A stretch of DNA of 64,000 nucleotides from Gluconacetobacter liquefaciens (GCF_003350405.1 NZ_QQAW01000009.1:83304-147303), one strand, 5' to 3'; shown: positions 13,429-22,879, counted from the stretch's first letter. Notes: a model not told the origin generated them from the sequence alone. Numbers and translations are program-made.

Positions 13429-14847
13429 TCAGGCGTTTGCCGCCGGCTGAAAGAAGAAACCGCTCTGCGGCATCGCGCGATGTTCGCAATCGGCACGGAC
13501 GCATGAGCGGCAGCCGGGGCCGATCGAGATGAATGTGCGCGGATCGTGCAGGTTGAGCATCGACGAATAGACAACTTCGTCCGCATGGGCGACGGAACAG
13601 CCCAGGACGATCGCGCGTTTCGGCTGGCGGTCGAAGAATGACTGAGGGTGGGGGAGGACGGCCCGCGCCACGCTGATGAACAGGCCGCCTTCGGTATCCT
13701 GCGAAATCTGGATGATCAGCTTGCCGGCGGCGGAGAAGCTTTCGAAGACGTTCCAGCGTGGGCACAACGCCCCGAAACGGGCGCGGCTGAAACGGTTGGC
13801 GCTGTAGCTTTTCAGTACATTCCCCGCCACATCCGCCTTGATGAAGTAGAAGGGAACCCCTTCCGCGCCCGGACGCTGGAGGGACGAGAGCCGCTGGCAT
13901 ACCTGCTCGTAACTGGCCGAGAAGGTCGTTTGCAGGTAATCGATATCATGCTTGAACGCCTTGGCTTTCGCCGCGAACAATTCATAGGGCATCATGAGCC
14001 CGCCCGCGAAATAATTGGCCATTGCGGCGCGGGCGATCGAACGGGTGTTCTCGTCGGACAGGAGCGGGTGACGGGCGGCTTCGTCGATCAGCGTGGAATA
14101 TCCCAGATGGGCGATCAGCCGGGCCATGCAGAATGTCCGGGTCGGGCCGGACAGGCCAGGGACGAAGCGGGCGGTTTTTTCGGTGCTGTCGAAATGGCAG
14201 GGGCTGCTGTTGGCGATGACGGGCTCGATGGTCGTCGTGGAGACCGTGACGCCGAAGCGATCGCGAAGATGGCGTTCCAGCCCTGTTCCGATCGTGTCGG
14301 TATCCAGCCGGGCGGTTTCGTACAATTGTTCGGCAGTACGGTCGAGCGTGTCGAAATAGTTTCGTTCAGCCTGCACCCAGTCGCCGACGATCTCGTAGGC
14401 CGAGGAGAGTTTGGACCATGCCGAGGCGCGCTCGGCTTCCGTCCGTTTGTCGGGCTGACTCTCGGTGCCCTGTTCGTGCATGGTTCTGACCGAACGATAG
14501 AGTTCGAGAAACATCTTCACGAAAGCGGGATTGTCCCTGATAGCGCCATGAATCTCGCGTTCCGGCAGCGAGGACCGGAACATCGGGTCGCTGGATGCCT
14601 CCCGCAGAAGCCGGAGCATCCGGATTTCACCGTCATCGCCGAAATAGCTCGGGGCGACGGAGAACATGTCGCATAGCGCCATCAGCAACCGGCTAGGGAC
14701 CGGTTTGGCGTTGTTTTCGATCTGATTGAGGTAACTGGCGGAAATGGCCAGGCGCTGGGCCATCATCCTCTGCGAGATCGCATTCGCGGTGCGCAGCGCG
14801 CGCACCCTGTTGCCGCAGAACATCTTTCGGCCGCTGCTGTCGCTCAC
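13429..14847 (-). CDS. XRE-family regulator with ImmA/IrrE-like and DUF2083 regions (short-chain fatty acyl regulator family)
   Basis: This 472-residue cytosolic regulator has an XRE helix-turn-helix at about residues 10-65 (VRALRTANAISQRMMAQRL, then ASYLNQIENN). A middle ImmA/IrrE-like domain lies near residues 180-300, and a C-terminal DUF2083-like region has cysteines in GPGCRSCVRADCEHRA. This is the architecture of RamB/ScfR/MccR-type regulators that sense short-chain acyl-CoA and control acetate, propionate or glyoxylate metabolism. I chose the GTG at 14847, with GGAGTG about nine bases upstream, over the TTG at 14865. It is divergent from pdhA (271-base gap), so control of pyruvate dehydrogenase and of itself is a fair inference. 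No ligand can be read from the sequence. Confidence 0.8.
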   Translation of the reverse strand: MSDSSGRKMFCGNRVRALRTANAISQRMMAQRLAISASYLNQIENNAKPVPSRLLMALCDMFSVAPSYFGDDGEIRMLRLLREASSDPMFRSSLPEREIHGAIRDNPAFVKMFLELYRSVRTMHEQGTESQPDKRTEAERASAWSKLSSAYEIVGDWVQAERNYFDTLDRTAEQLYETARLDTDTIGTGLERHLRDRFGVTVSTTTIEPVIANSSPCHFDSTEKTARFVPGLSGPTRTFCMARLIAHLGYSTLIDEAARHPLLSDENTRSIARAAMANYFAGGLMMPYELFAAKAKAFKHDIDYLQTTFSASYEQVCQRLSSLQRPGAEGVPFYFIKADVAGNVLKSYSANRFSRARFGALCPRWNVFESFSAAGKLIIQISQDTEGGLFISVARAVLPHPQSFFDRQPKRAIVLGCSVAHADEVVYSSMLNLHDPRTFISIGPGCRSCVRADCEHRAMPQSGFFFQPAANA

Positions 14848-15118
14848 GTTCACTCCGTTTACCAAATGCGCTCGGTTTGTTTCCGACCCTACACCTCTTT
14901 CCGCCTTTGAGGACGGCTTTCAGCACGATAAAAAGGTAATGAAAATCGTAAATCTGCCGTCGGATTCCGCCATTGCCGTCGCAGGTCGGTTTATCGGGAA
15001 AACCGCACGCCCGATCCGTAAACACGGCAAATTGAGTGAACACCATCTGACCGGAGCGCCAGAGAGCGGGGACATCATCCCGTTCCGGCGTCGCGGTGCG
15101 CAAAAAGGGAGAAAAATC
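14848..15118. promoter_or_regulatory. Divergent promoter region between regulator gene and pdhA
   Basis: These 271 bases separate the XRE-type regulator from pdhA and must hold both promoters and probably the operator. I see AT-richer segments near 14925-14960 and 15110-15118 but no convincing long palindrome. AAAAAGGGAGAAAAATC immediately before pdhA is a strong ribosome site. Confidence 0.5.
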
Positions 15119-16144
15119 ATGGACGATAAAAAACCGTCCGGCACTGACGCGGGCGTTTTCGCCCCCGACCGGAATAATGCGATCTTCACCACGGACGAAC
15201 TGAAGCACGCCTTTTACGACATGGTGCTGATCCGCCGGTTCGAGGAACGCGCCGGCCAATTGTACGGCATGGGCCTGATCGGCGGCTTCTGTCATCTGTA
15301 TATCGGCCAGGAAGCCGTGGTCGTCGGCATCCAGATGGAGCTGAAGCAGGGCGACAAGCTTATTACCTCCTACCGCGACCATGGTCAGATGCTGGCCGCC
15401 GGGATGGACCCGCGTGGCGTCATGGCCGAGCTGACCGGGCGCGAGGGTGGCTATTCCCGCGGCAAGGGCGGGTCGATGCACATGTTCTCGCGCGAGAAGA
15501 ATTTCTATGGCGGGCACGGGATCGTCGGCGCGCAGGTCGCGCTCGGGATCGGGTTGGCCTTCGCAAACAAATATCGCGGTACCGACGAGGTTTCGATCGC
15601 CTATTTCGGCGAGGGAGCATCCAACCAGGGCCAGGTCTATGAGAGCTTCAATCTGGCGGCGCTGCACAAGCTGCCCTGCGTGTTCGTGATCGAGAACAAC
15701 CATTACGGCATGGGCACCAGCGTCGAGCGGGCCTCGGCCTCGAAGGCGTTGTGGCGCAATGGCGAGCCCTGGGGGATTCCGGGGCGCAAGGTCGACGGCA
15801 TGGACGTGGAAGCCGTGCGGCAGGCGGCGCGGGAGGCGGTCGAATATTGCCGTGCCGGCAAGGGGCCGTTCCTGCTGGAAATGGCCACTTATCGCTATCG
15901 CGGCCATTCCATGTCCGACCCGGCGAAATATCGTCCGCGCAGCGAGGTGGACGAGATGCGCAAGAACCACGACCCGATCGACCGGGTGCGTCGTGAATTG
16001 CTGTCCGTCGGTGTCGATGAGGCGGAACTGAAAGCGATCGAGGACAAGGTGAAGGCAATTGTGGTCGATGCGGCCGATTTCGCGCAGAGCAGCCCGGAAC
16101 CCGATCCGTCGGAACTGTGGACCGATGTGCTGGTGGAGGGCTGA
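15119..16144 (+). CDS. pdhA: Pyruvate dehydrogenase E1 component, alpha subunit
   Basis: This 341-residue thiamine-diphosphate-dependent subunit decarboxylates pyruvate together with PdhB. Family motifs are IGQEAVVVG, SYRDHGQMLAAG, YGGHGIVGAQVALG and the ThDP motif GEGASNQGQVYES ending in FVIENN; the phosphorylation-loop-like TYRYRGHSMSDPAKYR near residue 260 is conserved in the family. The ATG at 15119 is chosen on its ribosome site; earlier codons of the frame overlap the regulator. It starts the run pdhA-pdhB-pdhC, with the stop three bases before pdhB. Confidence 0.97.
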   Translation: MDDKKPSGTDAGVFAPDRNNAIFTTDELKHAFYDMVLIRRFEERAGQLYGMGLIGGFCHLYIGQEAVVVGIQMELKQGDKLITSYRDHGQMLAAGMDPRGVMAELTGREGGYSRGKGGSMHMFSREKNFYGGHGIVGAQVALGIGLAFANKYRGTDEVSIAYFGEGASNQGQVYESFNLAALHKLPCVFVIENNHYGMGTSVERASASKALWRNGEPWGIPGRKVDGMDVEAVRQAAREAVEYCRAGKGPFLLEMATYRYRGHSMSDPAKYRPRSEVDEMRKNHDPIDRVRRELLSVGVDEAELKAIEDKVKAIVVDAADFAQSSPEPDPSELWTDVLVEG

Positions 16145-16147
16145 ACG

Positions 16148-17482
16148 ATGACCACGCAGATCCTGATGCCTGCCCTGTCGCCGACCATGACCGAGGGCAA
16201 ACTGGCCCGCTGGCTGAAGACGCCCGGTGACCATATCGCCGCCGGTGACGTGATCGCCGAGATCGAGACCGACAAGGCGACGATGGAAGTCGAAGCCGTC
16301 GATGAAGGAACGCTGGGCGACATCCTGGTGCCGGAAGGTACGGAGCATGTCGCGGTGAATACGCCGATCGCGAACCTGCAATCGGACGGTGCGGAAGCCG
16401 CGCCGGCCACCAAGGCCGCTGCTCCGGCCGCGCCGCAGGCCGCTCCAACCTCGGCCCAGGCCGCGCCGGCTACACCGACGGTCGCGCCCGAAAAGGAATG
16501 GGGCGAGGCGGTCGAGATCACGGTGCGCGAAGCCCTGCGCGACGCCATGGCCGCCGAACTGCGGCGGGATGAGGACGTGTTCCTGATCGGCGAGGAAGTC
16601 GCGCAATACCAGGGGGCCTACAAGGTCTCGCAGGGGTTGCTGGACGAATTCGGCGAGAAGCGCGTGATCGACACGCCGATCACCGAACATGGCTTTACCG
16701 GCATGGCTGTCGGCGCTGCGCTGACGGGGCTGAAGCCCATTGTGGAATTCATGACCATGAATTTCGCGATGCAGGCGATCGACCACATCATCAATTCAGC
16801 GGCCAAGACGCGCTACATGTCGGGCGGACAGATTTCCTGCCCGATCGTCTTCCGTGGCCCAAATGGTGCCGCCGCCCGTGTGGGCGCCCAGCATTCGCAA
16901 TGCTATGCGAGCTGGTACGGCCATGTGCCGGGCCTGAAGGTGGTGGCGCCCTGGTCGTCGGCCGATGCCAAGGGGCTGCTGCGGGCCGCGATCCGCGATC
17001 CGAACCCGGTGATCGTGCTGGAAAACGAGATCCTGTACGGCCAGAAATTCCCGTGCCCGGTCGATGATGATTTCATCCTGCCGATCGGCCGCGCCAAGAT
17101 CGAGCGCGAGGGGACGGACGTCACCATCGTCGCCTTCTCGATCATGGTCGGCACCGCGCTGGAAGCCGCCGCGATTCTGGCCGAGCAGGGGATTTCGGCC
17201 GAAGTGATCAATCTGCGGACCATCCGCCCGCTGGATACCGAGACGATCGTCGCCAGCGTGAAGAAGACCAGCCGCCTCGTTTGCGTCGAGGAAGGCTGGC
17301 CCTTTGCCGGGATCGGCGCGGAAGTGGCGATGCAGGTCATCGAACATGCGTTCGATTATCTCGATGCACCGCCTGCGCGGGTCGCCGGGGCCGATGTGCC
17401 GATGCCCTTCGCCGCAAATCTGGAAAAGCTGGCCCTCCCGAACCCGACCTGGGTGGTGGATGCGGTCCGCAAGCTGGTCTGA
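16148..17482 (+). CDS. pdhB: Pyruvate dehydrogenase E1 component, beta subunit with N-terminal lipoyl domain
   Basis: This 444-residue protein is a fusion. Residues 1-80 are a lipoyl domain with the lipoylated Lys in [12 protein letters not shown]; about residues 80-118 are an Ala/Pro linker; from about 120 it is an E1-beta subunit ([51 protein letters not shown]). A lipoyl domain on E1-beta is typical of alphaproteobacterial complexes. The first 80 codons are nearly identical to those of pdhC at DNA level, indicating duplication or gene conversion. It lies between pdhA and pdhC with gaps of 3 and 12 bases. Confidence 0.97.
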   Translation: MTTQILMPALSPTMTEGKLARWLKTPGDHIAAGDVIAEIETDKATMEVEAVDEGTLGDILVPEGTEHVAVNTPIANLQSDGAEAAPATKAAAPAAPQAAPTSAQAAPATPTVAPEKEWGEAVEITVREALRDAMAAELRRDEDVFLIGEEVAQYQGAYKVSQGLLDEFGEKRVIDTPITEHGFTGMAVGAALTGLKPIVEFMTMNFAMQAIDHIINSAAKTRYMSGGQISCPIVFRGPNGAAARVGAQHSQCYASWYGHVPGLKVVAPWSSADAKGLLRAAIRDPNPVIVLENEILYGQKFPCPVDDDFILPIGRAKIEREGTDVTIVAFSIMVGTALEAAAILAEQGISAEVINLRTIRPLDTETIVASVKKTSRLVCVEEGWPFAGIGAEVAMQVIEHAFDYLDAPPARVAGADVPMPFAANLEKLALPNPTWVVDAVRKLV

Positions 17483-17494
17483 GGAACGCGCGCC

Positions 17495-18763
17495 ATGTCC
17501 GTGAACATCCTGATGCCGGCTTTATCGCCGACCATGACCGAGGGCAAACTGGCCCGTTGGCTGAAGAAGGAAGGCGAGGCTATCGCCTCTGGCGACGTGA
17601 TCGCCGAGATCGAGACCGACAAGGCGACGATGGAGGTCGAAGCCGTCGATGAGGGGACGCTGGGTCGTATCCTGGTCGAGGCCGGGACCGAAGGCGTTAA
17701 GGTGAATGCGCCGATCGCCATTCTGGTGGCGGACGGTGAGGCGGTGCCCGATGGGGCGCCGACCGCCGCGGCACCGGAAGCGGCTTCTACCGCCCCTGCG
17801 GCGTCGCCGGTCGTGGCATCGGCTAAGTCGGCAGCCGCGCCGGCTCCTGCTCCGGCTGCCGAGGCCGCGCCCAAGGCGGGGCGGGTCTTTGCTTCACCGC
17901 TTGCTCGACGTATCGCGGCCCAGAAGGGTGTCGATCTGGTTACGGTGAAGGGCAGTGGCCCGAATGGCCGCATCGTGCGCCGCGATGTCGAGGCGGCTGT
18001 GGCCGCGCCGGTTGCCGCGCCGGCTGCTCCCAAGGTCGTGCCGCAGTCGACGCCGACGATCGACGTGCCGCATACGGCGGTGCCGAATTCTTCGGTGCGC
18101 AAGGTCATCGCCCGCCGGCTGACCGAGGCGAAATCGACTATTCCGCATTTCTACGTCGCCATGGACGTGGAACTGGATGCGTTGCTGGCCCTGCGCGCTC
18201 AGCTCAATGCGTCCTCGCCAGCCGAAGGGCCGGGGGCGTTCAAGCTGTCGGTCAACGACCTGCTGATCAAGGCTGTTGCCGTCACGCTGCGGCGGGTGCC
18301 GAAGGTCAATGCGTCCTACACCGAGGACGCGACCATCCTGTATGACGATGTCGATGTCTCGGTCGCGGTGTCGGTGCCCGATGGGCTGATCACGCCGATC
18401 ATCCGCAATGCCGACCGCAAGTCGCTGAGCCAGATCAGCAACGAGGCGAAGGAGCTGATCGCCCGTGCTCGCGCCGGCAAGCTGAAGCCGCAGGAATTCC
18501 AGGGCGGTTCGTTCTCGATCTCGAACATGGGCATGTATGGGGTCAAGGAATTCTCGGCCATCATCAATCCGCCGCAGGCCGCCATTCTGGCCATCGCGGC
18601 GGGCGAGAAGCGGGCGGTGGTGAAGGGCGATGCGCTCGCGATCGCCACCGTCATGACGGTAACGCTGTCGGTCGATCATCGCGTGGTCGACGGCGCCCTG
18701 GCAGCCGAATGGGTCGCTGCCTTCCGCTCGGTGGTCGAATCGCCGCTTAGCCTCGTCGTCTGA
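17495..18763 (+). CDS. pdhC: Dihydrolipoamide acetyltransferase (PDH E2)
   Basis: This 422-residue core subunit transfers the acetyl group to CoA. It has one lipoyl domain (residues 1-80, Lys in [12 protein letters not shown]), an Ala/Pro linker, a peripheral-subunit-binding domain near 130-165 (FASPLARRIAAQKGVDL), a second linker, and the catalytic domain from about 195 with FYVAMDVELDALL and the terminal active-site motif SVDHRVVDGALAAEW. Only one lipoyl domain is present, but the E1-beta subunit brings a second one to the complex. A strong hairpin follows the stop. Confidence 0.97.
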   Translation: MSVNILMPALSPTMTEGKLARWLKKEGEAIASGDVIAEIETDKATMEVEAVDEGTLGRILVEAGTEGVKVNAPIAILVADGEAVPDGAPTAAAPEAASTAPAASPVVASAKSAAAPAPAPAAEAAPKAGRVFASPLARRIAAQKGVDLVTVKGSGPNGRIVRRDVEAAVAAPVAAPAAPKVVPQSTPTIDVPHTAVPNSSVRKVIARRLTEAKSTIPHFYVAMDVELDALLALRAQLNASSPAEGPGAFKLSVNDLLIKAVAVTLRRVPKVNASYTEDATILYDDVDVSVAVSVPDGLITPIIRNADRKSLSQISNEAKELIARARAGKLKPQEFQGGSFSISNMGMYGVKEFSAIINPPQAAILAIAAGEKRAVVKGDALAIATVMTVTLSVDHRVVDGALAAEWVAAFRSVVESPLSLVV

Positions 18764-18769
18764 ACCGCT

Positions 18770-18799
18770 GTGGCCCGGCTTGTCCGGGCCACGGGCTTT
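18770..18799 (+). terminator. Hairpin between pdhC and lpdA
   Basis: GTGGCCCGG (18770-18778) pairs perfectly with CCGGGCCAC (18784-18792) around a five-base loop, followed by GGGCTTTT. The short T run suggests partial termination, which would lower lpdA relative to pdhABC; E3 is needed in smaller amount in the complex. The regulatory reading is inference. Confidence 0.55.
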
Positions 18800-18834
18800 T
18801 CTGCACCGGCATCCTGCTCCGGGAACGTACATCA

Positions 18835-20244
18835 ATGAACAAGACAGAATTCGATCTCGTCGTCGTCGGCGGCGGTCCCGGCGGGTATGTCGCCGCGATT
18901 CGCGCCGCCCAGCTTGGGCTCAAGGCCGCAGTGGTCGAGGCCAATCATCTGGGCGGAATCTGCCTCAACTGGGGCTGCATCCCGACCAAGGCGCTGCTGC
19001 GCGCGTCCGAGATCAATCACCTGCTGCACCATCTGGGCGAATTCGGCTTCGCGGCCGACAATGTGCGGTTCGACCTGCAAAAGGTGGTCAAGCGTTCGCG
19101 CCAGGTGGCCGGCCAGCTTTCCTCTGGCGTCGGGCATCTGCTGAAGAAGAACAAGGTCACGGTCTTCGACGGGTTCGGGGCGCTGGCGGGCAAGGATGGC
19201 AGTCGCCGCCTGCTGTCCGTGACCAAGGACGGCAAGCCCGTTGCGACGCTGAGTGCGCAGAACATCATCCTGGCGACCGGTGCGCGGGCCCGCGTGCTGC
19301 CGGGGCTGGAGCCTGACGGCAAGCTGATCTGGTCCTATCGCGAGGCGATGGTGCCGACCGAAATGCCGAAATCGCTGCTGGTGATCGGCTCCGGCGCGAT
19401 CGGTATCGAGTTCGCCTCGTTCTATCGCAACATGGGCGCCGAGGTGACGGTCGTCGAAGTGCTGGACCGCATCCTGCCGGTCGAGGACGAGGAAATCAGC
19501 GCGCTGGCGCACAAGGCGTTCGTCAAGCAGGGCATGACGATCCTGACGGGGGCCAAGCTCGGCCCGATCACCAAGGGCGCCAATAATGTGAGCCTGTCGG
19601 TCGAAGCCGGCGGCAAGACGCACGCCATTACCGTGGACCGCGTGATTTCGGCGGTGGGCATTGTGGGCAATGTCGAGAATCTCGGCCTGGAAGGCACTGC
19701 CGTCACCGTTGAGCGGACGCATGTGAAGGTCGATGCGACATGCTTCACCGGTGAGCCGGGCATCTATGCCATCGGCGATCTGGCCGGCCCGCCATGGCTG
19801 GCGCACAAGGCGAGCCATGAAGGGGTGATGTGCGTGGAGGCGATCGCCGGGCGGCATGTCCACCCGATCGACCCGCTGAATATCCCCGGCTGCACCTATT
19901 GCCGGCCGCAGATCGCCTCGGTCGGTCTGACCGAGGCCCGCGCCAAGGAGGCCGGGCACAAGGTGCGCGTCGGCCGCTTCCCGTTCATCGGCAATGGCAA
20001 GGCGATTGCGATGGGCGAGCCAGAGGGGCTGGTCAAGACGGTGTTCGACGCCGAAACCGGCGAATTGCTGGGCGCGCACATGATCGGTGCCGAGGTGACG
20101 GAAATGATCCAGGGCTATGTCATTGCCCGTACATCGGAACTGACCGATGCGGAACTTAAGGAAACGGTCTTTCCGCATCCCACCATCTCGGAAGCGATGC
20201 ATGAGGCGGTGCTGGCAGCCTATGACGGGGCGCTGCACATCTGA
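18835..20244 (+). CDS. lpdA: Dihydrolipoyl dehydrogenase (E3)
   Basis: This 469-residue flavoprotein reoxidises dihydrolipoamide and reduces NAD+. The FAD site VVVGGGPGGYVAAIRAA (residues 9-25), the redox-active disulfide in GGICLNWGCIPTKALL, the NAD-binding LVIGSGAIGIEFASFY and the C-terminal His-Glu pair in HPTISEAMHEAV are all intact. It follows pdhC after 71 bases containing a hairpin, so it may be partly independently expressed. It could also serve other 2-oxoacid dehydrogenases and the glycine cleavage system. Confidence 0.97.
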   Translation: MNKTEFDLVVVGGGPGGYVAAIRAAQLGLKAAVVEANHLGGICLNWGCIPTKALLRASEINHLLHHLGEFGFAADNVRFDLQKVVKRSRQVAGQLSSGVGHLLKKNKVTVFDGFGALAGKDGSRRLLSVTKDGKPVATLSAQNIILATGARARVLPGLEPDGKLIWSYREAMVPTEMPKSLLVIGSGAIGIEFASFYRNMGAEVTVVEVLDRILPVEDEEISALAHKAFVKQGMTILTGAKLGPITKGANNVSLSVEAGGKTHAITVDRVISAVGIVGNVENLGLEGTAVTVERTHVKVDATCFTGEPGIYAIGDLAGPPWLAHKASHEGVMCVEAIAGRHVHPIDPLNIPGCTYCRPQIASVGLTEARAKEAGHKVRVGRFPFIGNGKAIAMGEPEGLVKTVFDAETGELLGAHMIGAEVTEMIQGYVIARTSELTDAELKETVFPHPTISEAMHEAVLAAYDGALHI

Positions 20245-20371
20245 ATGGAGAAGCCGGGAGGCTGCTCCAGAGCTTTTGATCGCCGGCGCGCGGGGAGGGG
20301 GGATGTTTGCTTGACGCGCCCCCCGCGACGTTCCACTTCTGGCTGTCTGTCTGCTTTATGGGTTCTGCCTT

Positions 20372-21361
20372 ATGTCCACGCGCGTGGTGATCGACCATAG
20401 AAAAGGCGGTGCGCTGCTCCGTCATCCCGAGAAGGCGCATCGGCCGGACAACCCCATCGCCCGCAAGCCGGACTGGATCCGCGTCAAGGCGCCCAATCAT
20501 CCGGTCTATCACGAGACCCGTGCCCTGATGCGCGAGCAGAAGCTGGTGACGGTGTGCGAGGAAGCGGCGTGCCCGAATATCGGCGAATGCTGGTCGCAGC
20601 GCCACGCCACCATGATGATCATGGGCGAGATCTGCACCCGTGCCTGCGCCTTCTGCAACGTCACCACCGGGATGCCCAACCCGCTGGATGACGGCGAGCC
20701 GGAGCGCGTGGGCGAAGCCGTGGCCAAGCTGGGCCTCCGCCATGTCGTCATTACCTCGGTCGATCGCGACGATCTGCCCGATGGCGGGGCCGCGCATTTT
20801 GCCCGCGTCATCGGCGCGGTGCGCGCGGCGTCGCCCACGACCACGATCGAGATCCTGACCCCGGATTTCCTGCGCAAGCCGGCGTCGTTGGAAGTGGTCG
20901 TGGCGGCGCGCCCGGATGTGTTCAACCATAATCTGGAAACCGTGCCGCGGCTGTACACCTCCATCCGCCCCGGCGCGCGCTATTATCAGTCACTGCGGCT
21001 GCTGGATGACGTGAAGCGCCATGACCCGTCGATCTTCACCAAATCCGGTCTGATGGTCGGGCTGGGTGAAGAACGGCCCGAGATCCTGCAGGTGATGGAC
21101 GATCTGCGGGTGGCGGATGTCGATTTCATCACGCTGGGCCAGTATCTTCAGCCGACGGTGAAGCATGCGCCGGTCAAGCATTTCGTGACGCCGGACGAAT
21201 TCGCCGATTATGCCGCGATGGCGCGGGCCAAGGGGTTCCTGCAAGTGAGCGCCTCGCCGCTGACCCGGTCCTCGTACCATGCCGATTCCGACTTCGCCGA
21301 ACTGCGCGCGGCGCGCGAGGCGAAGCTGGCGGCGGTACGCAGCGGGGCGGAGAGCGTCTGA
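20372..21361 (+). CDS. lipA: Lipoyl synthase
   Basis: This 329-residue radical-SAM enzyme inserts two sulfurs into octanoyl groups to form lipoyl cofactor. The radical-SAM cluster motif is [10 protein letters not shown] near residues 89-98, the auxiliary cluster uses [12 protein letters not shown] upstream, and the C-terminal RSSYHAD supplies the Ser ligand. Its place right after lpdA places lipoylation with the complexes that need it. The ATG at 20372 has a weak ribosome site; the first 20 residues are non-conserved. The stop overlaps the next start by one base. Confidence 0.97.
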   Translation: MSTRVVIDHRKGGALLRHPEKAHRPDNPIARKPDWIRVKAPNHPVYHETRALMREQKLVTVCEEAACPNIGECWSQRHATMMIMGEICTRACAFCNVTTGMPNPLDDGEPERVGEAVAKLGLRHVVITSVDRDDLPDGGAAHFARVIGAVRAASPTTTIEILTPDFLRKPASLEVVVAARPDVFNHNLETVPRLYTSIRPGARYYQSLRLLDDVKRHDPSIFTKSGLMVGLGEERPEILQVMDDLRVADVDFITLGQYLQPTVKHAPVKHFVTPDEFADYAAMARAKGFLQVSASPLTRSSYHADSDFAELRAAREAKLAAVRSGAESV

Positions 21362-21858
21362 TGCCGACGCATGCGGAACGTCGCCTGATTGCCTATGCGC
21401 CGGAGCAGTTGTTCGACCTGGTGGCCGATGTCGGCAAATATCCGCAATTCCTGCCCTGGTGCGCCGCCGCGCGGGTGCGCACCCGCACCGAGACCGAACT
21501 GGTGGCCGATCTGACGATCGGCTTCGGTCCGTTCCGCGAGACGTTTACCAGCCGCGTGGACCTCGAACATCCCACGCGCATCCGCGTGCGCTATGAAAGA
21601 GGGCCGTTCCGTTACCTGAACAATGTCTGGACCTTTACGCCGGACCCACGGGGTTGCCTGGTCGATTTCTTCGTCGATTTCGAGTTCCGCTCGCGCCTGT
21701 TGCAGGCGGCGATCGGGGTGGTGTTCAACGAGGCCGTGCGCTTGATGGTCTCGGCCTTCATCCGGCGGGCGCGTGATATCTATGGGCCGCCGCCCGCGAC
21801 CGAGAAGCCATTGGCGCAGCCCACGAATGCGCAGCCAGCCGGAACCGGAGGTGCCTGA
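21361..21858 (+). CDS. RatA/Coq10-type START-like protein
   Basis: This 165-residue single-domain protein of the SRPBCC/START superfamily (polyketide cyclase type) includes the E. coli RatA toxin and Coq10 ubiquinone-binding proteins. The opening HAERRLIAYAPEQLFDLVADVGKYPQFLPWC and later LVDFFVDFEFRSRLLQ are family hallmarks (quoted in parts: HAERRLIAYAPEQLFDL at residues 3-19). In Alphaproteobacteria this gene commonly follows lipA, and a ubiquinone-handling role is more likely than toxin activity; this is inference. It overlaps the lipA stop by one base. Confidence 0.85.
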   Translation: MPTHAERRLIAYAPEQLFDLVADVGKYPQFLPWCAAARVRTRTETELVADLTIGFGPFRETFTSRVDLEHPTRIRVRYERGPFRYLNNVWTFTPDPRGCLVDFFVDFEFRSRLLQAAIGVVFNEAVRLMVSAFIRRARDIYGPPPATEKPLAQPTNAQPAGTGGA

Positions 21859-21959
21859 AGGACGTTGGCATTGGCGCAAGGTGGTATGATGGCCCCGGGC
21901 CGTCATGACGCCGCGTGCCCGCATGTGGGCGCGTCCCAGCCTTTGGAGGAACGATCGTG

Positions 21960-22295
21960 ATGAAATTGTCTTTCGGTCCGATGATTGTCGCCGCAGCCCT
22001 GGTTGTCGGTACGCCGGTCCTCGCGGAGCCTTACCACCACCATCATCATCACCATAAAGACCATCAGGAAGCGGCCACGGGATCGTCCACGACCGATGAT
22101 CTGAACGCCAAGAGCCTCGCCACCGCCCGCGCCGGCAATCCGCCGCCACCCGAGGCGTCGGTCCCGCCCGGCGCCGTTCCGTCCGGGGTCGTTCCTCCTG
22201 GCACTGAGCCTACCGCAACCGTTCCTGCGGGAACCGGGACGATTTCGCCGCCTACCCCGTCGGCGCCCACGATGCCGGAGCGTTCGCCGCAGTAA
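21960..22295 (+). CDS. Small secreted His-tract, Pro-rich protein
   Basis: This 111-residue protein has a classical signal peptide (residues 1-21, hydrophobic core IVAAALVVG, cleavage after VLA). Seven consecutive His follow directly after EPY, then KDHQE, and the C-terminal two thirds is low-complexity Pro/Val/Gly/Thr with repeated PPG and VPPG units. No enzymatic domain is visible. The His run at the mature N-terminus could bind Ni, Zn or Cu in the periplasm. A strong AGGAGG site precedes the start (a GTG three bases upstream is equally placed). I do not recognise the family. A weak hairpin follows it. Confidence 0.65.
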   Translation: MKLSFGPMIVAAALVVGTPVLAEPYHHHHHHHKDHQEAATGSSTTDDLNAKSLATARAGNPPPPEASVPPGAVPSGVVPPGTEPTATVPAGTGTISPPTPSAPTMPERSPQ

Positions 22296-22322
22296 GCCTG
22301 GCCATCCAGACAGGCATTTCGG

Positions 22323-22353
22323 TCCGGCCTTGAGGGTCGGGCCGGAACGATTT
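22323..22353 (+). terminator. Hairpin after the His-tract gene
   Basis: TCCGGCC (22323-22329) pairs with GGCCGGA (22340-22346), followed by ACGATTTT. It lies in the 58-base convergent gap before the pncC stop; a modest intrinsic terminator. Confidence 0.5.
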
Positions 22354-22860
22354 TCATGTGGCGTCCGTCAGTTCCGTCAGCAGGTCCAAAGCCTGTTCGA
22401 CGGCCTGTCGGCGAATGGTTTCCCGATCGCCGGTGAAGTGGCGGGAGACGGTGCTGCCTTCGCCGTCGCGGCGGATGGCCCCGAACCAGACCAGCCCGAC
22501 CGGTTTTTCCGCCGAACCGCCGCCTGGGCCGGCAATGCCGGTAATGGAGACCGCGAGATCGGCATCCGGTGCGTGGGCCAGCGCTCCCCGCGCCATGGAC
22601 GCCGCGACTTCGGCGCTGACCGCCCCGTGACGGGCCAGCAGCGTCGGCGGAACGCCCAGCAGCGCGGTTTTCATCGCGTTCGAGTAGGTGACGAATCCGC
22701 CTTCGATCATCTCCGATGATCCCGCGTGATGGGTCAGTGCGGCGGCGACCAGTCCGCCGGTGCAGCTTTCAGCGGTGACGGCCCGCACGCCAGCGTGGCG
22801 CATCCGGTCCAGCACATCCGCCGCCTGGGCCAATAATGTTTCGTTCAGCATGGACGTCAT
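22354..22860 (-). CDS. pncC: CinA C-terminal-domain protein (nicotinamide-nucleotide amidase type)
   Basis: This 168-residue protein consists only of the CinA C-terminal domain, which deamidates nicotinamide mononucleotide to nicotinate mononucleotide in NAD recycling. Signature segments are VTAESCTGGLVAAALT (near residues 29-44), EGGFVTYSNAMKTALLGV, HGAVSAEVAASMA and SITGIAGPGGGSAEKPVGLV. The N-terminal MoCF-like domain of full-length CinA is absent, as in many Proteobacteria. Start codons at 22872, 22860 and 22851 are possible; I use 22860. It follows pgpA by about 20 bases in the same operon. Confidence 0.9.
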   Translation of the reverse strand: MTSMLNETLLAQAADVLDRMRHAGVRAVTAESCTGGLVAAALTHHAGSSEMIEGGFVTYSNAMKTALLGVPPTLLARHGAVSAEVAASMARGALAHAPDADLAVSITGIAGPGGGSAEKPVGLVWFGAIRRDGEGSTVSRHFTGDRETIRRQAVEQALDLLTELTDAT

Positions 22861-22879
22861 GAGGCACCCCACGAGGCTT

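Noticed and set aside
14744..15118. Extended N-terminus for pdhA, adding about 125 codons
   Set aside because: The extension overlaps the regulator gene and shows no E1-alpha similarity; the ATG at 15119 has a clear ribosome site.
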